The notes: a model not told the origin generated them from the letters alone. Numbered from the stretch's first letter, positions 23,933 to 37,005 are shown. The stretch: DNA of 64,000 nucleotides from Cryptomeria japonica (GCF_030272615.1 NC_081407.1:262496574-262560573), one strand, 5' to 3'. Translations and numbers: made by a program.

Positions 23933-26900
23933 TCAGGGATTGATGCAATCAACATCATGCTCAATAACTTCATGAAGGGGTACAACCCCTAGTTGACTTC
24001 TAAGACACTCAAATGTAGTCTTAGGTAGAGGTTTGGTAAAGATATCTGCAAGCTGCTCCTTGGTAGAAACATGCTCTAAGATAACATCTTTACTTGGTTC
24101 GAGTGTGTAAAATAGGATTCTTAGAAATATTTATGGCACTTGTATTATCACATAAAATCTTTATAGGTTCTGAGATTTTCATCTTAAAACCTTCCAAAAT
24201 GTGCCTCATCCAAATAGCCTGTGTTCAATTCATATAAGCTGCAACATACTCAGCTTCAACACTAGATTGTGAAGTACAACTCTGCTTCTTACTACTCCAT
24301 GAAACAAGCCTTCCTCCAGGGAAAAATGCTCCACTGGTAGTACTTTTCTAGTCATCAACATTTCCTTCCCAATCAACATCTATGTACACTTTCAAATCAA
24401 AGTTTCCTCCATATGGATACCATAATCCATAGTCAACTGTACCTTTTAGATATCTAAAAATTCTCTTGGTTTCTATCAGATGTTCTTCCTTTGGATTCTT
24501 CTGAAATCTAGCAACTATACCAACCACATGGGCAATATTCGGTCTGCTGTGAACAACATAGTGTAATTTGCCAGTCATTGACATGTATTCCTTTTCATCA
24601 ACATACTTATATTCATTTTCCTTGGACAACTTACAACCTGAAACCAGTGGAGTTCCAACTGGTTTATAGTCACTCATGCCAAAAGTCTTCAAAACCTCTT
24701 TCACATACTTAGATTGTGTAATGAAAATACCATTCTTCATTTGCTATATTTGCAAGGCTATGAAATTTTTTATTTCCCCTACTAAAGTTCTTCATTTCAT
24801 CTGCAAAACAATTACTCATGTCATCATTACCTCCAAATATAATGTCCTCAACAAATACTTCACTAACCAGTATTTCATCTCCTTTAGACTTGAGATAAAT
24901 GTTGCTATCATCATTAGTTCTAGCAAAGCCTATCTTCATCAGATGAGTATGAAGCCATTCATACCATGCTCTGGGTGCCTGCTTTAATCCATATGAAGCT
25001 TTATGTAATTTACATACCATGTCTTCCTTATCTGTCAATGCATAACCATTAGGCTGCTCTATATAAACCTCTTCTTCCAGTATCCCATTCAAGAATGCAA
25101 ACTTAGCATCCATCTGGTATACCTTGAACTTCTTATGAGCTGCAAATGCAAGTAATGTTCTGACACCTTTGAGTCTTGCTACTAGTGCAAAATTTTTGCC
25201 ATAATCTTCTCCTTCTTCTTGCACATAACCCTTGCAGACTAATCTTGTCTTGTTGCAAAATACAACACCATCTTCATTTAACTTGTTTCTGAACACCCAT
25301 TTAGTACTTGTAACATTTTTATTTACTGATCGGGCTACCATGGTCCAAGTGTTGTTATTCTCAATTTGATCCAATTCCTCCTCCATAGCTTTAACCCAAT
25401 GATCATCACCAAATTCCTCCTTAGCACTTCTTGGTTCAATGGTGGAGATCATGCAAGAGTTCTCTCTTATTCTCCTTCTAGTTAGTACTCCAACATCTTT
25501 ATCCCCAATAATCTACTCAGGATTGTGATTTAGTCTCACATATCTAGGAATAACATGATCATTCTCTTCAGGTTCAACTTCTTCATTATCATCTTCTTCT
25601 GAATTTATTTGTTCCGATTGAACAAGTGCATCAAAATTTGCTTTACCAGTTTTTGATTTAACAGTTTCAGGTTCCAAAAGCAAAATTCAAGGATCTTCAT
25701 CCTTTTTCTTTGAACTAGTTTCCTCTGAGACTTCAGGACATTCATCTACATGAACATCAACACTCTCAACAATTCTCTGTGTCTAGTTGTTGAAGCATTT
25801 ATAGGCCTTATCTTGGTGGAATAGCCAAGAAATATGCCTTCATCTTCAAACTTGCTTATGTAATCACCTCTCTTAATAAAATTTTTTCTACCAAATATCT
25901 TAAAATAGCTAACATCAGGTGATCTTCCATACCAATATTCATAAGGGGTCTTGTCCTTACCTCTTTTCACGAGAACTTGGTTCATTGTGTAGACAGTTGT
26001 ACTTATAGCTTCTTTCCAAAATGTTTTCACTACACCTCCTTGTATCAACATCGTCCTAGAAGCTTCAACCACTGACCAGTTGTTTTTCTCTACTATACCA
26101 TTTTGTTGTGGTTTCCATGGTGCAGAAAGACACCGCTTGATACCGTTCTCATCACAGTAATTAGTGAATTCAATAGAAGTAAATTCACCACCTTGATCTG
26201 TTCTCAGACTTTTTATCTTTTTGCCACTCTCTTTCTTAGCTAAGGCCCTGAATGCCTTGAACTTACCAAAAGCTTCATTCTTATCCTTCAAGAATGTGAC
26301 CCACATCATCCTTGAACAATCATCAGTGAAGATCATGAAATATTTGTCACCATGAATGCTTCTTATTCTTATTGGTCCACATAGATCTATATGAACCAAA
26401 TCTAACAAGTGCTCTGCTGAGAAGGACTTTCTCTTGAAAGTTGAAGAAGTCATCTTTCCTAACTGACATTCTTTACAAAGAGCATTAACCGGTTTGTCTA
26501 GCTAGGGAAGACCTCTTACTGTCTTGGACTTGCTCACTTTAACAATGTTATGAAAGTTTATATGACAAAATCTCCTATGCCAAAGCCAAGAATCATCTAT
26601 TTTTGCAATCAAACAGTTGCTAACTTTAGGATTAAGATGAAACAGATTACTTCTGGTTTATTTCCCTGTTGCAATCAAGTCACCTTTGTTGTCAAAGATT
26701 TTGCACATACCATTTCTAAAATCGAGTGGGTATCATTTGCATTAAGTTGTGCCACACTTAGAAGATTGTGCTTTAGACCTTCAACCCAATAGACATTGTC
26801 AGCACTGCTCTTCCCATTAAGAGAAATAACTCCCTTATCTTAACCATACATGGTGAGTACTTGCCAAATCTAACAACACCACCATCAAATTCCTTCAAGG

Positions 26901-27996
26901 AAAGAAATTTTCTCTGATCACTAGTCATATGATGTGAACGACTATAAATGATCCAATCATCGGGGTTATCCATCTTGGACACTAATTCCTTCTGATTTGA
27001 TATGTCTTCCTTAATTGCTATAAACACAATATCTTCACTAGCATCATAATCAGATTCTTCATCAGTGATACCATTGTCAACCGCTATAAGACAATATGTC
27101 TTGCCTTTACCCTTATACTTCTTGAATTTGTCTCTCTTGTGTTCATTTTCACCATTAGGATAATTAGCTTCTATATGACCAATCTTGTTGCATGCAAAAC
27201 ATTTTAAAGGTAGTTTACCTATGTACTTCCCAGTGCCTCTAGGTAGTTGTTTTACCAACAATGCTTCAAGCTCCACTAAACTATCTTCATCATCAACATC
27301 TTTGCTAGATCTAGATTCATAGCCATGACAAGTATCTCTGCTTTTTCTCATAGATGTGTTAGAAATAGGATCTCTAAATGTAGATTCTGATTTCTGTACA
27401 CTACCATCATAACCATTTAATTCAAAAGCAGTAAGTTTGCCAATGATAGAGCCAAGAGTTACCTTAGTTTTGTCAATGGACTTCAGCTCCTGAATAGATG
27501 CAACGCGGATAGCATAGACCGGTAGTAGGGTTCTCAGTACCTTACTAATTACTATGGCATCTTCCACTTTCCCTCCTGCACTCTTTATTTCACCAGCTAT
27601 CTCTTTTATACTTTGACCATACTGCTAGATATTCTCACCTTTGGACATTTTTATGTCATCAAACTTTCCTCTTAGGCTCTCTTCTTTAGCAATCTTAACA
27701 TATTCATCACCGCTATAAATCTCTTCAATTTTTTTCCATACTTCATATGCAGTTTCAAGACCATGAACATCTACATATTCACTATCAGACATGGAACTGA
27801 TAATAGCCTCCAGTGCTTTATGATTTTATTGTTGTTCTTTCTTCTGATCATCAGTAAGAGTTCCTGTAGGTGCAACATAATGAGTTTCTACATGATCCCA
27901 ATACTGACTTCCTAGACTCTTGATGTAAATCTTCATTCTGTCGCTCCATATCCTATAGTTATCTTTGTTGAACTTCAGACCTTCCTTCTTCATCAT
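23933..27996 (-). pseudogene. Element E gag-pol polyprotein
   Basis: Starts MMKKEGLKFNKDNYRIW at 27996. Gag has the copia core and a knuckle, CFACNKIGHIEANY, whose last Cys is Tyr (near 27165). Protease at about 26950 reads WIIYSRSHHMT where other elements here have WIIDSGCSHHMT, so the catalytic Asp and the Gly are lost. Integrase at 26453-25746 keeps D, D and E (HIDLCGP, RTDQGGEF, QQNGIVEKNN). RT at 25452-24760 has VFVEDIIFGG in place of VDD. RNase H at 24400-23990 keeps YIDVDW and VEAEYVAA but is missing a short segment after 'ILHTRTK'. Frame changes near 26830, 25790 and 24790 are visible. It is the most heavily damaged catalytically of the copia elements here. Confidence 0.88.
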
Positions 27997-28054
27997 GATC
28001 TACAAGATCTTTTCCTCAAGTTGTTAGGCTTTTAGATTTAAGAGGACCTGAGAC

Positions 28055-28066
28055 GCTCTGATACCA
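28055..28066 (-). promoter_or_regulatory. Primer-binding site of element E
   Basis: Minus strand TGGTATCAGAGC, two bases inside the 5' LTR; initiator tRNA-Met type. Confidence 0.85.
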
Positions 28067-28068
28067 AT

Positions 28069-29238
28069 TGATGGTATGATGAAAGAATAAGTATCCGATA
28101 GATTACTGAGAGGGGTGGGTGAATCAGTAAACTAAAAAACTAATACAAACTTCCCAAACTCAAATTCAATCACACAAAGTAAACTATCACTGTCAAGATC
28201 AATACTCAACATCAACTGGTTAACTGTTATACCAACTTAACAATAAACATCATTCAACTTGTAAACATCAACATACTTAATCTCTCAATGATTCAAGTTA
28301 TCATGCCTTATCTGAAGTTAATCAAATCACCAAATAAGATCATAACCACAAAAACATTCACCACATGACACAAATGTTTATACGTGCAAAACCCAAATAG
28401 GTAAAAGCCATGGTGAGATGAGACTCACAAGATAGCTATTTGAAGTTCACCCTGTTATGAGCCAAGCCTGTTAAAGCTTTTACAATAAGTCCTGTTAAGA
28501 ACTGATTCTATTAGGAATCACCCGGTTAAGGGATTTTACAAAATGCCTTGATAAAAAGCAAATACCCTATTAGGAGTAACCTCGGTAGAGGGTTTGAGAA
28601 TCCAAGCTAATGAACCACCTTGTTAGAGGATTTAAGAAATAACCAAGCTTGTTAGAGCTTACCCGGTTAGGGGATTTCAATTCTGTTGTAATTGTTAGAA
28701 GACAATGGGTTTTCTTGATCTGTCTGAATAGCACTACATTTGCTTGATCAAATCCTTTTAAGCTTCAATCTGCCTTTACTCAAACTGTAGATTCATTCTC
28801 CAGTTAGGCAACCACACACTCAACTAATTTCTGCCAACTTTGCCAACACCTTTTACAACAAATTCATCGACCTTAAATAAAAATTAATTAGGTTGGTAAC
28901 ACAACAAAAACCTAATTCTCTCATAGAGATTACAAACAAGTCGGTACAAGTGTGACCATTGGATTTACATAGCAATTTTTACACATTCTTCAAGAAAATT
29001 CTAACCACTCCATGATCACCACTTCATCGGATTTGTAACTCATTATGTGCTTTGCATTAGATGCAATCCACTTTGCTCATTCCCTAGACAATCAAACAAA
29101 CAAACAAACACACCAAAACAATCTGAACTTATTTTCATATAATGACCACACATGTCACCATTATTATTGCTCATCACTAGATCTTAAACCAACATACTTG
29201 ATCAGTTAGGGTTTAACAAAACAACAACTCGTAGGGTT
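28069..29238 (-). repeat. 5' LTR of element E, larger part
   Basis: Matches 22195 onward of the 3' LTR and ends at the F target duplication GGGTT (29234-29238). The remaining 203 bp of this LTR are on the far side of F. Confidence 0.9.
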
Positions 29239-30835
29239 TGTTGGCATTATGTGAACCAACATGAAGACATAATGATATTGTATGTTGTCATTGATGTCAA
29301 TATGAGACATGGTGTGAGCCGACAATTGTGATAGGTGAAAAGAGAGAGGAACCGATATATGTATGAACCGGTTTATATGCCAAAGTGAAGTGGCATATTT
29401 GTTCAAGATGAACCGACATGCAGTTACGGGAACCAACACATGGAAGCATTGTGTTACTACCAGTTGGTAGGTAGTTTACAATTCAGGATTTCCGGTTGGA
29501 GCACCTTAAGCCTGTGTGACTCAATCGGTGATCTTTGTGTGATGAGTTAGAAGTATAATGGAGAACAAATCATGTTGCCACGTAAGCTCTGTGTGCGTGA
29601 AGGATCTTGCATGAAGAAGACTATTCCTATCTACCTCGGGAATGTATGAAGTCTATCAAATGCTAATAACGTATGATGGGTTATCAGCCGCCATGAAATC
29701 GGTGAAAAATGGACGATGGAGAATGTCTTGAGATCGATTCAAGATTTTTGTAGTATGATTCAACAGTCAGGATGGAACTGCTTGAATTTCTTAACCCAAC
29801 AGGTTTAGGGTTTAGGGTTTTTGTTATCGACCTATCTATTTCCTATAAGGTCGATGTTGTGTTTCTTTCTAAGGTTGTTGGAAAAAGTTGTGAGTGTGTA
29901 TCCAAGGGAAGTGATACATGATTCTTGCCAGACCAAAGGAGAGAAGAGATACCTACAAAGTGAATGTGCAGAAGGAGACAAGGAGCCAAAATGGATCTGC
30001 ATTAGCCTTGAGTGTTGTTATTAGATCATTGTAATTCCTATTGATCTTTAACCACTTCAACAGTTGTAAAATCCCCTAATAGGGTAACCTTAATTGGCTT
30101 GATGCAAAATCCCTTAACAGGGTAGTCTTAATTGGCTTGATTCAAATCCCTTAACCGGGTAACTCGAGGTTGATGAGTTCTGAGAAGCTATAGAACTCTG
30201 GAGATCCTGAAGCTATTGATTTCTTGAAATCCTCTAACAAGGTAACCCTACCGAGTTTAACCCTTAACTGGGTATTATAGCCATCCCTTAACCGGGTGAT
30301 CCCTAACAGGATTGGTTCCTAGCAGAACCTATTGTAATGTCTTTAACCAGACAAGGCTCCTAACAGAGAAGACTTCAAAAGAGTTCAAAAGCAACTTGTG
30401 GGTATTCATCCCCACTGTGGTTTTTCCCAATTCGGTTTCCATGTGAAAAATATGTGTGTCATGTGTGATGCTTTTGTCTTGTGATGCTTTGTTATTACCT
30501 GGTGAGCATATGATGGTTCTGTGTTTTATGCCTGTCTATAAAACATACTAAACTAACTGTTGTGATGATCAGATGATAGTTTACCTATTCATGCATGAGA
30601 GCGTAATGATATTATAGTATTGAGATAAAAGGAAAGCTTAGTGAGTGACCGGTTTGTGACTCTTTGAGCTGTACTGGATGTTACTTGGTGCACTCTGTTT
30701 TGACCAGTACCTCTGTTTGTTAGTCATTTGGAGTATCTGCTGTCAAACTGGTTTTAGACTATATTTGTGTTTGTATTGATTCATCCCCTCCTCTTAGTAC
30801 CAGTTTGGTACTAGTGGTTCATCATTGAATTATCA
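29239..30835 (+). repeat. 5' LTR of element F
   Basis: 1,597 bp, TGTTGGCATTATG to TTATCA. At 30070-30390 it has about eight degenerate copies of AATCCCTTAACCGGGTAA, then a GGTTTTTCCC block (30420) and a C-run block near 30782. It is 38 bp longer than the 3' LTR because of small indels, such as in the 30245-30290 repeat array. Confidence 0.93.
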
Positions 30836-30837
30836 AT

Positions 30838-30849
30838 TGGTATCAGAGC
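30838..30849 (+). promoter_or_regulatory. Primer-binding site of element F
   Basis: TGGTATCAGAGC, two bases after the LTR end; initiator tRNA-Met type. Confidence 0.88.
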
Positions 30850-30904
30850 ACTCCAGGTCCTCTGTGTTGTAAGCTTAATTGCTTGAGGAAAAGATCCTAG
30901 TCAA

Positions 30905-33900
30905 ATGATGAAGAGGGAAGGTCCAAAGTTTAACAGGGAAAATTTCAGTATATGGAAAGACAGGATGAAGATATTCATTAAAAGCATGGGTGTTCAACAC
31001 TGGAGTTATGTTGAAAATGTATATGTTATTCCTACCGGTACTCTCACCGATGACCAAAAGTGAGAGATACAAGAAAATGGGCAAGTCATGGAAGCTCTCA
31101 TTAGTAGTCTATCTGACATTGAGTTTATTGATGATCAGGACAAGGCAAATCCCAAAGAGGTATGGGATGCTCTTAAAAATATCTATGGTGGTGATGAGCA
31201 TGTAAAATAGGCTAAGGAAGAAAGTCTGAGAGGGAAGTTTGAAGACATGTGGATGGTTGAAGGAGAGACCATTCAGTAGTATGGAATAAGAATCAAAATG
31301 GTTGTTGGAGAAATCAAGAGTGCAGGTGGCAAAATAGAAGATTCCACTGGGTAAGTAAAGTCCTGAGATCCCTGTTGCCGGTCTATGCAATAAGGGTCGC
31401 TGCTATTCAGGAGCTGAGATCAATAGACAAGTCTAAGGTGTCCTTGGACTCCATCATAGCCAAGTTGATAGCCTATGAGCTAAATAATTTTGATGGCAGT
31501 GTTCAAAAGACAGAATCAGCTTTTAAAGCCTCTGCTATACTATCCAGAAAAGGAAAAGAGGCTAGCACTAGTGGGGAACCTAGTCAGAGCAGATAAATGA
31601 ATGATGAGGAGTTTCTGATGGAATTTGAAGCTCTTCTTGCCAGGAAATTTCCAAAAGGAACTGGTAAATACAAAGGTAAGCTCCCTTTGAAATGTTTTTC
31701 TTGTAATCGAATAGGACATATTGCTATGAACTGTCCTAATAGAAACAACAAGGATAAACCAGAGAGGTTCAAAAAATTCAAAGGAGGAAACCAGAGAAAC
31801 TATTTTGTGGCAGTTGATGAAGGTGTCACAGATGCGGAATCAAAAGATGAAGAGAATAAAGACATTGTGTTTCTTGCTGTAAAGGAAGATGTGATAGACA
31901 AGAAGGCTCTTATCTCTTGGTTTGATAATTAAAATGAATGGATCATTGACAGTGGCTGTTCTCACCATATGACTTGTGACCGGAGCAAGTTTCTATCCTT
32001 AGAGGAATATGATGGTCATGTGGTTTGCTTTGGCATTGATGCACCATGCATGGTCAAAGGCAGAGGGTCCATCTCTCTGAATGGAAAGAGTAGTGCTGAC
32101 AATGTGTACTAGGTTGATGGTCTCAGACACAACCTTCTAAGTGTTGCCCAGCTAAATGACAGTGGCCTCACTCTGCAATTCAAGACTAGAGTTTGCATAA
32201 TCAAAGGTAAAGATGGTAAATTGGTGGCTACCGACATGCAGACTAAAGGTAACCTATTTCATCTGAATGCAAATGTAAGTACCTATCTTATGGCTAAGCT
32301 CGATGATAGTTGGATATAGCATAGGAGACTTTGCCATGTAAACTTTGATAACATTGTGAAGGCTAGTAAGATCAAGGCAGTTAGAGGGTTGTCGGTGCTA
32401 AACAAACTGGATAATACCTTGTGTAGAGAGTGTCAATTGGGGAAAATGTCTTCCTCAACCTTTAAAGGTATGTCTTTTACTACTGAAAACTTGCTTGATC
32501 TTGTGCATACTGATTTGTGTGGTCCTATGAAAACTAGAAGTGTGCAGGGTGATAGGTAGTTCATGATCCTCACTGGTGACTACTCAAGATTGATGTGGGT
32601 CACATTCTTGAAAGACAAGTCTGAAGCTTTTGGGAAATTCAAAGCTTTCAGAGAATTAGTGGAGAAGGAAAGTGATAAAAGGATCAAGTGTCTCAGAACT
32701 GATCAAGGAGGGGAATTTACTTCCGACGAATTCAACAAGTACTGTGAAGAATTTGGCATCAAGAGACAGTTGTTTGCCCCTTAGACTCCATAGTAGAATG
32801 GCCTAGCAGAGAGGAATAACTGGACTATAGTTGAAGTAGCTAGAACCATGTTGATTCAAGGAAAGGTTGCTCACACCTTTTGGAGAGAAGCGGTGAGCAC
32901 TGCAGTCTACACTATGAACCGCGTACTTATCAAGAAAGGTAAGGACAAAACTCCTTATGAGTATTGGACCGGTAAGACACCTGTGGTTAGCTACTTTAAC
33001 GTATTTGGTAGCAAATGTTACATGAAGAGGAGTGAACATTAGGGAAAATTTGAAGCTAAATGTGATGAGGGAATATTTCTAAGATATTCCACCAAGAGTA
33101 AAGCTTTCAAGTGCTACAACAATAGGACTCAGAGAGTTATGGAAAGTATCAATGTAAGAGTTGATGAATCCTCTGAGAAAACTGAGGAAACCGGTAGTGA
33201 GAAAGCTGTAAATGAACCAGTTGCAACCTTTTGGGAACCGGTTGTTAGTCAACCAAGTACCAGTAATAGTGTCCCTGAACCGGTGAATGCTGATACTGAT
33301 GAAGATGAGGATGAAGAGGAAAAGCAAGAAGAACCAGTTAAGACCATTCCTCGGTATGTCAAGTTGAATCATGATCCTAAGCAGATCATAGGTGATAAGA
33401 ATGCATGAATCCTTACAAGAAAAAAGATCAGAGAAAACTCATGTATGATCTCTGAATTTGAGCCTAAATCATTCAAAGAGGCTCATAAAGATGAAGACTG
33501 GATCAAAGCAATGGAAGAGGAACTTGACCAGATAGAGAAAAATGGTACATGGTTCTTGGTACCTAGACCAGAGCATAAAAATGTCATTGGCACCAAATGG
33601 GTGTTCAGAAACAAGTTGAATGAGGATGGCACAGTGATTAGGAATAAAGCCAGATTGGTGTGCAAAGGATATGTTCAAAAAGAAGGAGAAGACTATGGAG
33701 AAACCTTTGCTCCTGTAGCCAGACTGGAAGGAGTTCGTATGCTTCTTGTATATGCACATTTAAAAAGGTTCAAAGTATATCAGATGGATGTAAAATCTGC
33801 ATTCCTAAATGGTGTACTTGAAGAGGAGGTATATATAGAGCAACCAGATGGGTTTTCTCTATCTAAAGATAGTGATATGGTGTGCAGGCTACATAAAGCC

Positions 33901-34995
33901 TTATATGGTTTAAAGCAAGCACCTAGGGCATGGTATGAGTGCCTACATTCCCATCTTGTGAAGATTGGATTTGAGAGAACAAGTGAAGATAGCAATATCT
34001 ACCTAAATTCTGAAGGAAATCAGATCCTGATCTGTGAGGTTTTTGTTGATGACATTATCTTTGGAGGAGATGACAAGATGAGTCATGAGTTTGATGATGA
34101 GATGAAGAAAGAGTTTGAGATGTCACTCATAGGGGAGATTAAGTTCTTCATTGGACTGCAGATCCAGCAGATGGAAGATGGAATCTTTATCACTTAGTCC
34201 AAATATGTCAAAGAGGTATTAAAGACCTTTGGCATGGAAGATAGCAAACCGGTTGGTACACCAATGGTGATCAGTTGCAGATTGACAAAAGAGGATGATT
34301 CTGCACTAGTTGATGAGAAGAAATACCGATCAATGATTGGTAAGTTGCATTATATAGTGCATAGCAGACCAGATATTGCACATGCAGTTGGCATTACTGC
34401 AAGGTTCTAGAAGAGTCCATAAGAATCCCACTTGATTGCAGTCAAGCAGATTCTTAGGTATCTGAAGGGAACAATTGACTATGGATTGTGGTACCCATTC
34501 AACAATGATTTCAATCTGTAAGTATTCACAGATGCTGAGTGGGTAGGTAATGTAGATGACCGGAAAAGCACAACTGGTGGTGCATTCTTTCTTGGTGGTA
34601 GACTAGTCTCATGGATGAGTAAAAAGCAGAGTTGTATCTCTCAGTCTACAGTGGAAGCGGAGTATGTTGCAGCTTTCATGAACTGCACTCAGACAATTTG
34701 GATGAAGCATGTACTGGAAGGCTTTAAGATCCCTATATCTAAATCGGTAAGTATATTTTGTGATAACACAAGTGCTATCAATATATCTAAGAATCCAGTT
34801 TTACAGTCTAGAACCAAGCATTTTGAGCTTAAGTATCATTTCTTGAGGGAAAAGGTTCAGAATAAGGAGATTTCACTTGAACATGTTTCCAGTAAGGAGT
34901 AGTTAGCAGACATATTCACCAAGCCTCTCCCAAAGACAACATTTGTGCATTTGAGAGGTGAATTAGGGGTATTGCCCCTTCAGGAGGTGAACTAA
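30905..34995 (+). pseudogene. Element F gag-pol polyprotein
   Basis: Starts MMKREGPKFNRENFSIW at 30905, 56 bases after the primer-binding site, and ends at TAA 34993-34995 after 'LGVLPLQEVN'. From 31375 on it is a single frame. Order: Gag (knuckle CFSCNRIGHIAMNC near 31700), protease (WIIDSGCSHHMTCD, 31940), GAG-pre-integrase (32330-32440), integrase (HTDLCGP 32505, RTDQGGEF 32695, NGLAERNN 32800), RT ([39 protein letters not shown] near 34040) and RNase H (FTDAEW, VEAEYVAA, DNTSAINI). Catalytic motifs are intact. A frame change near 31350 separates the start of Gag from the rest, and stops lie at 31061, 31208, 32111, 32317, 32782, 32791, 32794, 33040, 34195, 34408 and elsewhere, mostly where CAG or TGG is expected. 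Confidence 0.92.
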
Positions 34996-35238
34996 AAGTA
35001 ATTGTTCCACTTCAGTCAGGTATTGGAAAGACAAATTTTTGGTTGATTGATGTGTTGAAGGATGCTACTCCTCAGGGGGAGCAACATGATGGAACAGAGA
35101 TGCTTGTACCTCCACTTTGATATTGTTGTCAAAGGGGGAGAAGGAGTGAAGCGAAAAGATATCTACAGCAAATGGGGGAGAAGATGTGAAGCGGAGAAGA
35201 TATCTTTGTATATTGCCATCAATACCAAAGGGGGAGAT
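34996..35238 (+). promoter_or_regulatory. 3' untranslated region of element F with four purine tracts
   Basis: Contains CTCAGGGGGAGCAA (35073), TTGTCAAAGGGGGAGAAGG (35127), CAAATGGGGGAGAAG (35169) and finally CCAAAGGGGGAGATTG at 35226-35240, which adjoins the LTR. The second and third are followed by similar sequence (GTGAAGCGaaAAGATATCT and GTGAAGCGgagAAGATATCT), so this part looks like a tandem duplication of about 45 bp. Confidence 0.75.
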
Positions 35239-36797
35239 TGTTGGCATTATGTGAACCGACATGAAGACATAATGATATCGTATGTTGTCATTGATGTCAA
35301 TATGAGACATGGTGTGAACCGGCACATGTGATAGGTGAAAAGAGAGAGGAACTGACATATGTATGAACTGGTTTATATGCCAAAGTGAAGTGACATATTT
35401 GTTCAAGATGAACTGGCATGCAGTTATGGGAACCGACACATGGAAGCATTGTGTTACTACCGGTTGGTAGGTAGTTTACACTTCAGGATTTCCGGTTGGA
35501 GCACCTCAAGCCTGTGTGTGACTCAATCAGTGATCTTTGTGTGATGAGTTAGCAATATAATGGAGAATAGATCATGTTGCCATGTAAGTTCTGTGCACGT
35601 GAAGGATCTTGCATGAAGAAGACTATTCCTATCTACCTCAGGAATGTGCGAAGTCTGTCAAATGGTGATAACGAGTGATGGGTTATCAGCCGCTATGAAA
35701 TCGGTGGAAAATGGATGATGGAGAATGTCTTGAGATCAATTCAAGATTGTTGCAGTATGATTCAATTTTTAGGATGGAACCGCTTGAATTGCTTAACCCA
35801 ATAGGTTTAGGGTTTAGGGTTTTTTCTATTGACCTATCTGTTTCCTATAAGGTCAATGTTGTGTTTCTTTCTAAGGTTGTTGGCAAAAGTTGTGAGTGTG
35901 TATCCAAGGGAAGTGATATGTGATTCTTGCTAGACCAAAGGAGAGAAGAGATACCTGCAAAGTGAATGTGCAAAAGGAGAAGAGGAGCCAAAATGGATCT
36001 GCATTAGCATTGAGTGCTGTTATCAGATCATTGTAATTCCTGTTGATCTTTAACCACTTCAACAGTTGTAAAATCCCCTAACAGGGTAGCCTTAACTAGC
36101 TTGACACAAAATCCCTTAACAGGGTAGTCTTAACCAGCTTGATTCAAATCCCTTAACCAGGTAACTCGAGGTTAATGAGTTCTGAGAAGCTATAGAGCTC
36201 TGGAGATCCTTTAGCTATTGAGTTCTTGAAATCCTCGAACAAGGTAACCCTTAACCAGGTGATCCCTAACAGGATTGGTTCCTAGTAGAACCTATTGTAA
36301 TATCTTTAACTGGACAAGGCTCCTAACAGAGTGGACTTCAAAAGAGTTCAAAAGCAACTTGTGGGTATTCATCCCCACCGTGGTTTTTCCCAAGTGGGTT
36401 TCCATGTGAAAAATATGTGTGTCATGTGTGATGCTTTTGTCTTGTGATGCTTTGTTATTACCTGCTGAGCATATGATGGTTTTGTGTTTTATGCCTGTCT
36501 ATAAAACATATTGAACTAACTGTTGTGATGATCATATGATAGTTTACCTATTCATGCATGAGAGCGTAATGATATTATAGTATTGAGGTAAAAGGAAAGC
36601 TTAGTGAGTGACCGATTTGTGACTATTTGAGCTATACTAGATGTTACCTGTTGCACTTTGTTTTGACAAATACCTCTATTTGTCAGTTATTTGGAGTATC
36701 TGTTGTCAAACTGGTTTTGGACTATATTTTTGTTTGTACTGATTCACCCCCCCTCTCAGTACCGATTTGGTACTAGTGGTTCATCATTGAGTTATCA
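35239..36797 (+). repeat. 3' LTR of element F
   Basis: 1,559 bp, highly similar to 29239-30835; TGTTGGCATTATG to GAGTTATCA. The two copies differ mainly by transitions, so F is not a very recent insertion. Confidence 0.93.
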
Positions 36798-36802
36798 GGG
36801 TT

Positions 36803-37005
36803 TACCGGTTACATTGCATAGAAAGGTTTTAACCTTATACACCTGTTTACCGGTTTACAACATCTTCCTCAAAGCTCTTCCTACCAGTTACAAGACAATA
36901 TCAATAAAAACAATATCAGAAATATTATAAGTACCATTACCAATTCAATTGACATCAATGACAACATAACATATCATTAATACAATCTCCATGGCAATGC
37001 CAACA
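36803..37005 (-). repeat. 5' LTR of element E, distal part beyond F
   Basis: Continues the LTR interrupted at 29238. It matches 3' LTR sequence up to 23615 and ends with TGCCAACA, the reverse complement of the LTR start. GGGTT at 36798-36802 is the second copy of the F target duplication. Confidence 0.9.

Larger units (their letters stand above)
29239..36797 (+). mobile_element. Element F: Ty1/copia retrotransposon, youngest in this stack
   Basis: Plus-strand element of 7.56 kb inside the 5' LTR of E, with perfect GGGTT duplications at 29234-29238 and 36798-36802. LTRs start TGTTGGC and end TTATCA. Primer-binding site, gag-pol and polypurine tract are all in the expected places. Because it interrupts E, which interrupts D, it is younger than both. 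Its gag-pol is otherwise colinear but has about 17 stops and one frameshift. Confidence 0.95.
22195..37005 (-). mobile_element. Element E: Ty1/copia retrotransposon carrying element F
   Basis: Minus-strand copia element with 3' LTR 22195-23615, gag-pol 23933-27996, primer-binding site 28055-28066 and a 5' LTR that starts at 28069 and is interrupted by F. Flanks are GATTT at 22190-22194 and 37006-37010, a perfect 5-bp duplication across 14.8 kb. Without F it is about 7.2 kb. Its protease and RT catalytic motifs are mutated. Confidence 0.92.
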
